NCBI GenBank assembly: GCA_943787265.1
Contig: CALSLT010000040.1
Coordinates: forward strand, 1-64,000
DNA length: 64,000 nt
Source of the DNA: an uncultured Planctomycetaceae bacterium
GTDB lineage: Bacteria; Planctomycetota; Planctomycetia; Planctomycetales; Planctomycetaceae
Reading direction: 5' to 3'
Shown here: positions 35,833-43,775 of the stretch, piece after piece
How positions within the stretch are numbered: the first letter of the stretch is position 1
How the letters are laid out: every line of letters begins with the position of its first letter
The notes under the pieces: generated by a model
Database searches by the model: none
What the model was told of the DNA's origin: nothing
What the model saw: only the letters and a program-made list of their open reading frames with translations
Translations under genes and position numbers: made by a program

Positions 35833-36243
35833 TCATCTGACAAGGACTACGCCACCGAAAATCATCGCCCCCTTTGGATAGAGTCTGCCATAGTCCGTCA
35901 AATAGTAATCCGATTCCTCAACCATACGTTTAGCCAATTCGGCGGCGGGTGAATCGGGATACTCAGCTACCAAGTCAGCCAACTGAGCCATAATGGCATC
36001 AAGCCGTTCATCGGCGTGTTTGTTGTTCTCTTCAACGAATCGCTTAGCTACTGCCTCGTTGAGTTGAAATGGTGGCTCCGCATCCGGCACAAATCTAATT
36101 ACAGATTCTATTGAATGGTCAATCAAACCATCCTTGTCTTTGACTTCAGCGTTGATCGATTTGGCTTCCGGGAACGGGTCATGAGCCTGGCACGCCACAG
36201 CCATACCACCAGCTAGAGTGAACACGGCAAACAGTCTGGACAT
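35833..36243 (-). CDS. Hypothetical exported protein
   Basis: A 136-residue protein with a signal peptide (MSRLFAVFTLAGGMAVACQA) and a mature acidic, helical part (NEAVAKRFVEENNKHADERLDAIMAQLADLVAEYPDSPAAEL) that resembles a TPR-like helix pair (the YPDSPAAELAK phrase is common there). The Cys at residue 18 does not fit a lipobox well. Function unknown. Confidence 0.65.
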   Translation of the reverse strand: MSRLFAVFTLAGGMAVACQAHDPFPEAKSINAEVKDKDGLIDHSIESVIRFVPDAEPPFQLNEAVAKRFVEENNKHADERLDAIMAQLADLVAEYPDSPAAELAKRMVEESDYYLTDYGRLYPKGAMIFGGVVLVR

Positions 36244-36626
36244 CGTAGAACTCCCGTTTCTCGAACAAAGATTGCCTCAGCTAACGACCAAACACCGCTC
36301 CACTTCCCAAGTGGCCCGACCGCTTGCGGTCGGGTGCCGCAGGCACAAGATGCCTCATCCTCAGTTCCAGATTTAAATTGAACGCTCCTATTTCAAACGT
36401 CCACGCATGATGGGGCATCATGTCGCTACGAGGCTGTGAATTTACTCGGCATGACAAATTTCACCGAGAATTGCCCTGTCTGAATCTAGGCCTCTCGTCC
36501 TTGAAGAGGGGCTTGATTCACGTTTTCAGTTACGAAATCGAAATCTCAGCCACCTCGTTTTGAAGCTCTCGAATAAATTCACAAGCTCTACGCGACACAG
36601 CCATTCTGGCTGTGCCACCCGCGAAT
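36244..36626. other. Intergenic region with a strong hairpin
   Basis: No gene. CCCGACCGC-tt-GCGGTCGGG at 36315-36334 is a nine-base-pair perfect stem without T-run, REP-like. The remainder is AT-richer than its surroundings. Confidence 0.6.
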
Positions 36627-38186
36627 CTATTCTCGCCGCCAGAGTGTCTCGTCGGGACGGTCTTCGAGGGTGATCTTCAATTCGTTGAGACTGTCTCGGA
36701 TTGTGTCGGCCAGTGCCCAGTTCTTTTCGCTTCGCAGACTGCCTCGCAGGCTGATGACAAGTTGCATCAGGCCGTCGACAAGCTCGTCGTTGGCTCCACC
36801 GTCGCCAGAATCGACGGGCTTGCTGAAGACGCCGAGAACTCCCGCCAGCTCTTTCAACAACGTGACACTGGTGACGAAGGCTGCCATGTTCTGTTCGTCA
36901 GACTTTCCGTCGCCGTCGAGTTTGGTTTCGTTGACGAATCCATTGATGGCTTTTCGCAGGTCGAACAGGACGCCCACAGCGCCGCCGGTGTTGAAATCAT
37001 CGTCCATGCACTCGTAGTATCGATCACGGAGTGATTTCACCTCGCCCAGGAATCCGGATGGCTCGCCATCGAGAGGCGTGCTTTGCTCACGCGTGGCGGA
37101 TGTTTCCAGAGCGTAGAAGTCCTGCCCCGTAACTCGTCCGAAGGTTTCGATCAGTCGGTAGAAGCCTTCCAGTGATCGCCCCGTTTCTTCGATCCGTTCA
37201 TCGCCGAAATCGATGGGGCTGCGGTAGTGAGTCGCGAGAAGGAAGAAGCGAACGGTTTCGGGGTGATGCTTCGCGAAGACAGCCGTTTTCACTGACTCTG
37301 CTCCGGCTGAACCAGCCAGCTTGCCGGCAACTTGAGCGTCCATGTCGGGAACGTCACCGTGCTTATCATGCTGACCGCCGACTTTTCCGGACTGCCCGCT
37401 GGCCTGCATCAGGCCGTTGTGCAGCCAGTACTTCGAGAACGGCTTACCCGTGCAGCATTCTGATTGTGCCAACTCGTTTTCGTGATGCGGGAACAGCAGA
37501 TCCAGGCCGCCGCCGTGAATGTCCAGCGTTTCGCCGAGATACTTCATGCTCATCGCCGAGCATTCGATATGCCAGCCCGGCCGTCCCGGCCCCCAAGGAC
37601 TATCCCAGGATGGTTCTCCGGGCTTCGAGCCCTTCCACAATGCGAAGTCCGCCGGATGCTTTTTGCGATCCGCTGCTTCGACGCGTTCGCCGGAAACCAG
37701 TTCGTTAATGTTTCGGTGGCTGAGCTTCCCGTAGTCGTCGTCGTTTTCTGCCTGGAAGTAGACGTCACCGTCGAGTGGGTATGCATGCCCCTTCTCAATC
37801 AGCGATCCGATCATCTCAAGCATTTCCGGAATATGCTCGGTGGCGTACGGGAAGCGGTCGATCGAGTCGACGCCCATCGTTTCGAGATTCTCGAAGTAGT
37901 CCTGCGTCATCTCTTTGGCCAGGTCGCCGACCTCAACGCCAAGTTCGTTGGCCTTGTTGATCAGCTTGTCGTCGACGTCGGTAATGTTGACGATCCAGGT
38001 CACGTCGTAGCTGAGGTACGCCAGGTACTTCTTGATCGTGTCAAAGATGACCGGCCCGACCATGTGCCCGATGTGAGCCGGCTTGTAAACCGTCGGCCCG
38101 CACAGATACATGCCGACCTTTCCGGGGTTTACAGGGACGAAGTCTTCTTTTTCACGAGTCAGCGTGTTGTAGATGCGAAGGGTCAT
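36627..38186 (-). CDS. cysS: Cysteinyl-tRNA synthetase
   Basis: Class I aminoacyl-tRNA synthetase, 519 residues. Zinc ligand and HIGH region LCGPTVYKPAHIGHM (about 28-42); WHIECSAM and HHENELAQSECCTGK give the further zinc ligands. The KMSKS loop is atypical: a Gly/Asp/His-rich stretch (GKVGGQHDKHGDVPDMDAQVAG) precedes KLAGSAGA where KMSKSLGN is normal. FFLLATHYRSPIDF and the anticodon-binding helical C-terminus are present. Downstream of ispF on the same strand, 69 bases apart. Confidence 0.94.
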   Translation of the reverse strand: MTLRIYNTLTREKEDFVPVNPGKVGMYLCGPTVYKPAHIGHMVGPVIFDTIKKYLAYLSYDVTWIVNITDVDDKLINKANELGVEVGDLAKEMTQDYFENLETMGVDSIDRFPYATEHIPEMLEMIGSLIEKGHAYPLDGDVYFQAENDDDYGKLSHRNINELVSGERVEAADRKKHPADFALWKGSKPGEPSWDSPWGPGRPGWHIECSAMSMKYLGETLDIHGGGLDLLFPHHENELAQSECCTGKPFSKYWLHNGLMQASGQSGKVGGQHDKHGDVPDMDAQVAGKLAGSAGAESVKTAVFAKHHPETVRFFLLATHYRSPIDFGDERIEETGRSLEGFYRLIETFGRVTGQDFYALETSATREQSTPLDGEPSGFLGEVKSLRDRYYECMDDDFNTGGAVGVLFDLRKAINGFVNETKLDGDGKSDEQNMAAFVTSVTLLKELAGVLGVFSKPVDSGDGGANDELVDGLMQLVISLRGSLRSEKNWALADTIRDSLNELKITLEDRPDETLWRRE

Positions 38187-38255
38187 AATCAGATCGTTGT
38201 GTTGAAAGTTTTGTCTGTTTGAAAAAGTCGTGAACGGGCGACCGCTGCCGCTCGG

Positions 38256-38756
38256 TTATTCTGTTGTGTCGTCTCGATAAAGCAGAACGACGGCGTCGGC
38301 GGAGATCGACTCGCCGCGACCGATCGGTCCCACTTTTTCGCCGGTCTTGGCTTTGAGATTCACCTGATCCGCCATAATCCCCAGCAATTCGGCCAAGTTT
38401 TCCTGAATCTGCTTCCGCCACGGAGCCAGTTTTGGTCGTTCTGCGAAAATCGTGCAATCCAGATTTGCGATACTCCAGCCTCGCTCCCGCACAGCCTTAA
38501 CGGCTTCGCGAAGAAAAACGGCTGAATCGGCCCCTTTCCACTGTGGATCGGTGTTCGGAAACCAGTCGCCGATATCGCCCAGCGCGAGTGCCCCCAACAG
38601 AGTATCCGTCACCGCGTGAAGCAGGACGTCTGCGTCGCTGTGCCCGACCAGCCCCTTTTCAAAAGGCACGGTCACACCACCAAGAATCAGCGGCCGACCT
38701 TCCTCAAGGCGGTGGCTGTCATGGCCATGTCCAATTCGCAGCGGCGGGAGTCTCAT
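38256..38756 (-). CDS. ispF: 2-C-methyl-D-erythritol 2,4-cyclodiphosphate synthase
   Basis: Non-mevalonate isoprenoid enzyme forming the cyclic diphosphate, 166 residues. Zinc ligands in RIGHGHDSHRL (Asp/His) and GHSDADVLLHAVTDTLLGAL; the C-terminal KAKTGEKVGPIGRGESISADAVVLL is diagnostic. Precedes cysS, as in several bacteria where ispF and cysS share an operon. Confidence 0.97.
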   Translation of the reverse strand: MRLPPLRIGHGHDSHRLEEGRPLILGGVTVPFEKGLVGHSDADVLLHAVTDTLLGALALGDIGDWFPNTDPQWKGADSAVFLREAVKAVRERGWSIANLDCTIFAERPKLAPWRKQIQENLAELLGIMADQVNLKAKTGEKVGPIGRGESISADAVVLLYRDDTTE

Positions 38757-38932
38757 CCTGATCGCAATGGCTGTTGAAACTCGAAAAAGTCACTCGAATT
38801 CAAACCACATCGCGGCAAAAAGCCGACTTACAGGAGAGTTCGAGACGCGACGTCCGTGCCGCGGTTGTCCAGAATGATAGTTCTGGCGGATTCCCTCGGC
38901 AATGTGACCTCGAACTATGGTGCCACCACGAC

Positions 38933-39247
38933 TTACAGCATCTTCACGACCGCCATGCCAACGACCGCGATCAGAGCAAGAACAAACAGCACGCCGCACC
39001 AGATGAGCAGTTGAAGCCCGAGAACTTTGCGGAGCACAAGACCAAACGGCTGATCTGGCTCGCCGTTCTCGTCAACGTGAAGAATCCTCATCCACCGAGT
39101 TCGATTGCAATCCGGACAGTGAACCGAGTGTCGTTTTCCCCACGAGTAAGCACCGATCCGAGTCCAACCAAGAGACTCCAAATCCACTTGGTAAGGACAC
39201 TTGGGACAACGCGCCACCCAGCCCGGCGCACAACCTTTAATAGACAT
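38933..39247 (-). CDS. Small zinc-ribbon membrane protein
   Basis: A 104-residue protein: two Cys pairs (CPKC at about 14-17 and CPDC at about 44-47) suggest a zinc ribbon, followed by an acidic linker and one C-terminal membrane helix (LLIWCGVLFVLALIAVVGMAVV, about 79-100). No known function; 34 bases upstream lies the end of the M56 gene. Confidence 0.65.
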   Translation of the reverse strand: MSIKGCAPGWVARCPKCPYQVDLESLGWTRIGAYSWGKRHSVHCPDCNRTRWMRILHVDENGEPDQPFGLVLRKVLGLQLLIWCGVLFVLALIAVVGMAVVKML

Positions 39248-39281
39248 CCTTCACCTATCCCTTCACTCTTTTTCTCAACAA

Positions 39282-42200
39282 TTAATCAGCCGCCGGACGC
39301 AGGCTGCCGCCTGGGTAGAGTTCCACTTCCCAGAAGACCGGATCAATGTCGCCGCCAGTCAGGGAAAGACTCGTAACTCCGCTGGGATATCTAATTGAAT
39401 ATCCTCCACCTTTCGGGATGATCACTGTTCCCTTCGGCATGGCTTCATCAATCTGGACTGCGTACTTCATGGGCTCAAGATTGTCGAAACGGAATTCGCC
39501 GCGAGCGTCAGTCGTCGTCCGGATGTTCTCCCTGAATCTTGCCGCATCAAAGTTCGTCGGGTAGACGCGAATTTTCGCATTGGGCACAGGCCGTCCCGTC
39601 TGAGCATCCACGACTGTCCCTGACGCTGACACTCCTTTGTCCAGCTTCAGCTCGAACATCGCTGGCGAGACCTGCGAGAGCTCGCTCAATTTCCCGGTAA
39701 AGCCCACATGGCCTGCCGGTCCGGTCACACTGATCGCGGGCTCGAATTCCAGGATTGATGAAACGTCGGCTGGCAGTGACTCAGCGAATGTCGCGATGCC
39801 AAACCCGCCCGTCGTTGCTTCCAGAGTAAAAATTGACCCATCCCGCGTCCCTGCTCGAAAAACTCGAATGTGAAACTGCACAGAAACGCCCGCCAGCGGC
39901 TCCCCGTCGTCCGCGAGAACTCGGACGGCCTGCCGCTTGCCAGGCTGCATTCGCAGTTCCATCTCCTGAATCGGATTCTGGTCGTCGATGACGAATGGAT
40001 CGCTCGCTGCCCAGCTCATTGCCCCGTCCAAATTCTCACGAGCAAACATCACATACTTCCCGCCAAACGGAAGCGTCCGAAAGAATGAAGCTTTATGAGA
40101 ACGGCTGTTGGGATTGACGTCCCGATTAGCCTTAGCCCCTTTGGGAAGCTCCACGGCAAATGCCATCACATCTGCATCCGTCGCGGGCGTTCCATCCGAG
40201 CGGACAATCGTGCCGTGAACGCCGCCGGCAAGCTGAGCCGGGATATTGATAATCTGCGGCCCTTCGCCCTGCACAACCTTGACGGGTTTTCTATCGACGA
40301 TCACTCGATACCCAACGATGTCCCGATCCCAGAAAGTCACATCGGTCGATAACGGAACATTCAACCGAACCTCGTTATTGACAATCGGCAGTGGACCATT
40401 CTGCGACTCGGTCGGAGTCTGCCACGTGACATAAAGGTAACCGCGAGCTGGTGCATCAGCCGTCGCACCGGCCAGGCGAAGAATCACTTCGCGTTTCTTC
40501 AACGCCGCAGCGACGTTCGAACCAGCATCATTCTTCGGATCAGCTGAGGCGTCCAGCTTCCTGATTTCGAAGGAAAGATCCGACCGAGACCTATCGACAA
40601 TAATCGTCTTAGTCCCATCGGGCAGGAAGAGTTGCACTTTACCAGGCACCACATCCTTCATCTCGAAACGGCCATCTGCATCAGCTGTCGCGTAGTAAAG
40701 GTGCGAATGAATGTGCCGGCGACTGCCAAACGTCAGGTCATTGCGATATTGCAGCCGGTAACCAGTTTTCCCTCGCCGTTCTTTTTGAAGTCGATCGACT
40801 GCTCCGGTCAACTCCCCGGACAAATTGATCGGTGCTTCCAGTTCGACGACCACGTCTGCGTCACCTGGCCGCACCTCAGGCATGTACTTTGTCCCGTACC
40901 CGTCCGCGAGGATCGCAAAGAGATAGCGAGTTCCGTTGTTTAACTCGTCAAGCGTCAGCAGTCCGTCCGAGTCCGACGTTCCAAAGACTCGCCAATCTGA
41001 GGCCTCGAATTTTTTCGTTCGAGGATCGCCGTAACTATGTCCGCCACTATGCGAAGGACTGTCGATGCTTTTACTGAAAATAACGGCCTGCGCGCCGGAC
41101 ACTGCCTTTCCAGACCGTCCATCCACAAACCGTAACCGTGTGGGCGTTGCCGACTTTAGCCGCCAGTCCATTGTCTTACCGGCCGAAAACCTGAGTGTTC
41201 GCTCGGCTCCCTCGAAGCCCGGCGCTCGAACTTCGACGACATGCTCCATCCCGGACAACTGGTCACACTTAACTATCCCTGCCGCATCGCTTTTGAACTC
41301 TCTCACCCCAAGTGACGACCAACCATTGCCAAGACCAATCCTTGCGGATGATTTCACACGAGCACCAGCAATGGGGCTTCCATCGTTGTCAAGAATCTGG
41401 ATTGAGGATTTGAATCCTCGAGTCAGTACGACCTCGACGTTTCGATCACCGTCGGTCAAAAATACTGTCGCTGGATCGGTCGATGATGATGCGAATCCTG
41501 GTGCCTGTGCTCCGATCACAAACTTGCAGGCTGGGACCTTTAACGTTGTCTTGAACTCAATCGTGTCTTTCTTTGGCCTGCTCAACGACTTCTGCGTCGA
41601 TGAGTGGCCAGTCTGGTAATAGCAGGACAACCAAACGTCCTTAGGAACTGGCGATCCGTCGTCGGTTCGAACAGTCACATGCACTGTTACTTTCTGAGCA
41701 ACTGACTGGCCCTTACCCGAATCTGCCTTTCCAGTTTCGACGCCAATTCCAGGCGGCACGAAAACGGCCGTATTTTCTGCCTTCAATCGCGCAAGTTCTT
41801 CGACTCGTTCTTTCGGCGTGAGGGCTCGCTGAACGGCCTTGACTGTCGCGTCCGCCCCTTCGTAAAGGCCCGCCGAAACCGCGACGAAGGCCACCAGAAA
41901 TCCAAACAGGCTGTACCACGGAAGTCGGACGTGCGGTCGCTGTTCAGGGACGATGATCCGACGGACGCGGTCAAGCAGAGAGCTTTCCTGCGAGGGATCC
42001 TCAGCCAGTTGCTGAACTCCCGCCGCGACGGCAAATCCGTTGGCGGCTGACTCGCCCAGTGACTCTCGAAGTCGAGCGACCACTTCGACCAGTGCTCGCG
42101 CGACGGGAATCGCTTCGCCCGTCGCCGATACGGCCATCGCGTCGCAGCAGGCTTCGCGTTCGATGCGAATCTGACGGCTCATCCACCACACGGCCGGGTT

Positions 42201-43013
42201 AAAGAACAGCAGAGCCTCGATCACCATCTGAGCAAGATTCACGAGGAAGTCGTACCGCCGCACATGAGCCAGTTCATGCGCAATGACGATGCGAAGCTGA
42301 TCAAGCGGCACGCCTGTAACAAGAGCCGGAGGCATGAGCAGAATCGGCCAGAACGTTCCGACAACGCCCGGAACCTGCACTCGACTACTGATCAGAACCT
42401 TAACCGTCAATCGCAGACCGAGCCGCCTGGAAACCTCAGCAACGACAGCATGAATTCGATCCAGCAGGTCACTCGTCACCTGACCGGATTCGGCTTCAGC
42501 GCCAAGACGCCTGATTTGAAGAACTGATCGAACAACCCGAACGAGCATCACCAACGCTCCAACAGCCCAGATCAGCGATAGTAAATTCAGCAGGCGTGCT
42601 GCCCCTTCCGGAACGGCGGTTCGGCCGGCGTGGAAATTAGAAAGTTCTTGAACGTCAGCTTGGTTTTCGATTTCCGAAACCGGAGAAACTACGGAGTCCA
42701 CAATCAACTCGTGCCCCGGTGCAGAAAATGGCGATCGTGGATCGGGGAATCGAGGCGTTTCAGATTGCAAATGATTCTCAGACGCAACCGTTCCAGCGGA
42801 GCCGGGTTCGAGCAACGAGAGAGTCACCAGGCTGGCACCGACAATCGCAAGCAGTCCGCAGCAGGAAATGACGTATCGGAGATTCGTTCGTCGAGCCGGC
42901 AAGACTCGCAGCACCAGCCAACAGGCGACGGCAATCAAACATGCCTGCCAGAGCGAATGCCCGAGCGTTTCAATCAACAGCCGACACACAGAAACAGGAA
43001 TGGCATCGAGCAT
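39282..43013 (-). CDS. M56 (BlaR1-type) peptidase with carboxypeptidase-regulatory-like domains
   Basis: A 1243-residue membrane protein. ATG 43013 is chosen because AGGAGAA lies nine bases upstream; the frame also opens at TTG 43031. N-terminal part has several membrane helices (about 10-60 and 125-165) and the zinc-protease motif HELAH (IAHELAHVRRYDFLVNLAQ) with the downstream NPAVWWMSRQIRIEREACCD typical of M56. After another helix near residue 370, about 850 residues of repeated beta-sandwich domains of the CarboxypepD regulatory type follow (examples: GSPIAGARVKSSARIG, GRPVPNAKIRVYPTNF, DGTPATDADVMAFAVE), replacing the penicillin-binding sensor of BlaR1. The BlaI-type repressor is next to it, so this is probably its sensor protease. 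Intact. Confidence 0.88.
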   Translation of the reverse strand: MLDAIPVSVCRLLIETLGHSLWQACLIAVACWLVLRVLPARRTNLRYVISCCGLLAIVGASLVTLSLLEPGSAGTVASENHLQSETPRFPDPRSPFSAPGHELIVDSVVSPVSEIENQADVQELSNFHAGRTAVPEGAARLLNLLSLIWAVGALVMLVRVVRSVLQIRRLGAEAESGQVTSDLLDRIHAVVAEVSRRLGLRLTVKVLISSRVQVPGVVGTFWPILLMPPALVTGVPLDQLRIVIAHELAHVRRYDFLVNLAQMVIEALLFFNPAVWWMSRQIRIEREACCDAMAVSATGEAIPVARALVEVVARLRESLGESAANGFAVAAGVQQLAEDPSQESSLLDRVRRIIVPEQRPHVRLPWYSLFGFLVAFVAVSAGLYEGADATVKAVQRALTPKERVEELARLKAENTAVFVPPGIGVETGKADSGKGQSVAQKVTVHVTVRTDDGSPVPKDVWLSCYYQTGHSSTQKSLSRPKKDTIEFKTTLKVPACKFVIGAQAPGFASSSTDPATVFLTDGDRNVEVVLTRGFKSSIQILDNDGSPIAGARVKSSARIGLGNGWSSLGVREFKSDAAGIVKCDQLSGMEHVVEVRAPGFEGAERTLRFSAGKTMDWRLKSATPTRLRFVDGRSGKAVSGAQAVIFSKSIDSPSHSGGHSYGDPRTKKFEASDWRVFGTSDSDGLLTLDELNNGTRYLFAILADGYGTKYMPEVRPGDADVVVELEAPINLSGELTGAVDRLQKERRGKTGYRLQYRNDLTFGSRRHIHSHLYYATADADGRFEMKDVVPGKVQLFLPDGTKTIIVDRSRSDLSFEIRKLDASADPKNDAGSNVAAALKKREVILRLAGATADAPARGYLYVTWQTPTESQNGPLPIVNNEVRLNVPLSTDVTFWDRDIVGYRVIVDRKPVKVVQGEGPQIINIPAQLAGGVHGTIVRSDGTPATDADVMAFAVELPKGAKANRDVNPNSRSHKASFFRTLPFGGKYVMFARENLDGAMSWAASDPFVIDDQNPIQEMELRMQPGKRQAVRVLADDGEPLAGVSVQFHIRVFRAGTRDGSIFTLEATTGGFGIATFAESLPADVSSILEFEPAISVTGPAGHVGFTGKLSELSQVSPAMFELKLDKGVSASGTVVDAQTGRPVPNAKIRVYPTNFDAARFRENIRTTTDARGEFRFDNLEPMKYAVQIDEAMPKGTVIIPKGGGYSIRYPSGVTSLSLTGGDIDPVFWEVELYPGGSLRPAAD

Positions 43014-43081
43014 CTCGACTTCTCCTGACAAGAGTTACGTAGGGTGCGTCTTGACGCACCAGTCATGCCTCGTGAATTTCT

Positions 43082-43145
43082 GGTAACCCGATGCGTTAGC
43101 GAGGGATTCAATTCTGACGATCCCTCGCTAACGCGTCGGGTTACC
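43082..43145. repeat. REP-like hairpin between blaI and the M56 gene
   Basis: GGTAACCCGATGCGTTAGCGAGGGAT and its complement (one mismatch, GATGCG against GACGCG) separated by about 12 bases: a 26-base-pair stem. A partial element GTAGGGTGCGTC-tt-GACGCACC stands just before it at 43039-43060. It may attenuate expression of the M56 gene relative to blaI. Confidence 0.88.
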
Positions 43146-43168
43146 TTGCCCACTCTACGATTCGGTCT

Positions 43169-43567
43169 TTACTTCCCCGATCGTTCGTCTTCGATCTGAT
43201 CGATGAACTTGCGAATAGAATCCAAGTCTTCGGACTCAACCGACTTCTGAGTCAGCAGCTGCTGAACTGCCATCGCCGCGCTGCCACCGAAGACTCGACT
43301 GACAAGGCCGTCGAGCAATGGTCCGACAATCTGCTCGCGAGTCTTCGTCGGTGAGAAGACATACGCCAGCCCGTCTTTCTGCCGCTTTGATTTCAGCAAC
43401 TTTTTCTTCTGCATGACCTGCATGACGGACAGCACCGACGTGTAGGCCCGCGGTTTCCCATCAGGGAGATGCTCCATAACCCCGCGGACGGTCGACGCTC
43501 CGTGGTCCCACAGAACTCCCAGAATCTGCAGCTCAAACTCCGAAGGCTGCGACTTGATGTTTCCCAT
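43169..43567 (-). CDS. BlaI/MecI-family transcriptional repressor
   Basis: A 132-residue winged-helix repressor. The start at 43567 (MGNIKSQPSEFELQILGVLWD) is preferred; the frame opens 29 codons earlier but that stretch covers the operators. Winged helix: STVRGVMEHLPDGKPRAYTSVLSVMQVMQKKKLLKSKRQKDGLAYVFSP; C-terminal dimerisation part GPLLDGLVSRVFGGSAAMAVQQLL. Forms a regulator/sensor pair with the adjacent M56 protein; cleavage of BlaI by the M56 protease is the known logic of the family. Confidence 0.9.
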   Translation of the reverse strand: MGNIKSQPSEFELQILGVLWDHGASTVRGVMEHLPDGKPRAYTSVLSVMQVMQKKKLLKSKRQKDGLAYVFSPTKTREQIVGPLLDGLVSRVFGGSAAMAVQQLLTQKSVESEDLDSIRKFIDQIEDERSGK

Positions 43568-43596
43568 ACCAGATTCCGCCCTTCCGCGAGACAACC

Positions 43597-43648
43597 TACT
43601 GCATTCACCGTACCTACTGAAGACACAGTCTATACTGCATCGACAGTA
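43597..43648 (-). promoter_or_regulatory. Two tandem BlaI-type operators
   Basis: TACTGCATCGACAGTA at 43633-43648 is a TACTG-N6-CAGTA dyad, and TACTGCATTCACCGTA at 43597-43612 agrees with it at 13 of 16 positions. They are 36 bases apart and 30-80 bases upstream of the blaI ATG. They resemble the TACTACA/TGTAGTA operator of BlaI/MecI repressors, which supports autoregulation. Confidence 0.7.
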
Positions 43649-43775
43649 GATCAACCTGTAATCCAGAAATTATTCGCACAAATGAAATGTCAGAGACAGG
43701 CCGCCGCTGCCGATTGCATGTCGCCACGAATCATCCAGCCAGCCACTTCGCGCGTCTTCGCGACAAGAGCGATTG

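Noticed and set aside
38774..39376. 200-codon plus-strand frame
   Set aside because: Runs opposite the zinc-ribbon membrane protein and into the M56 gene; no recognisable features.
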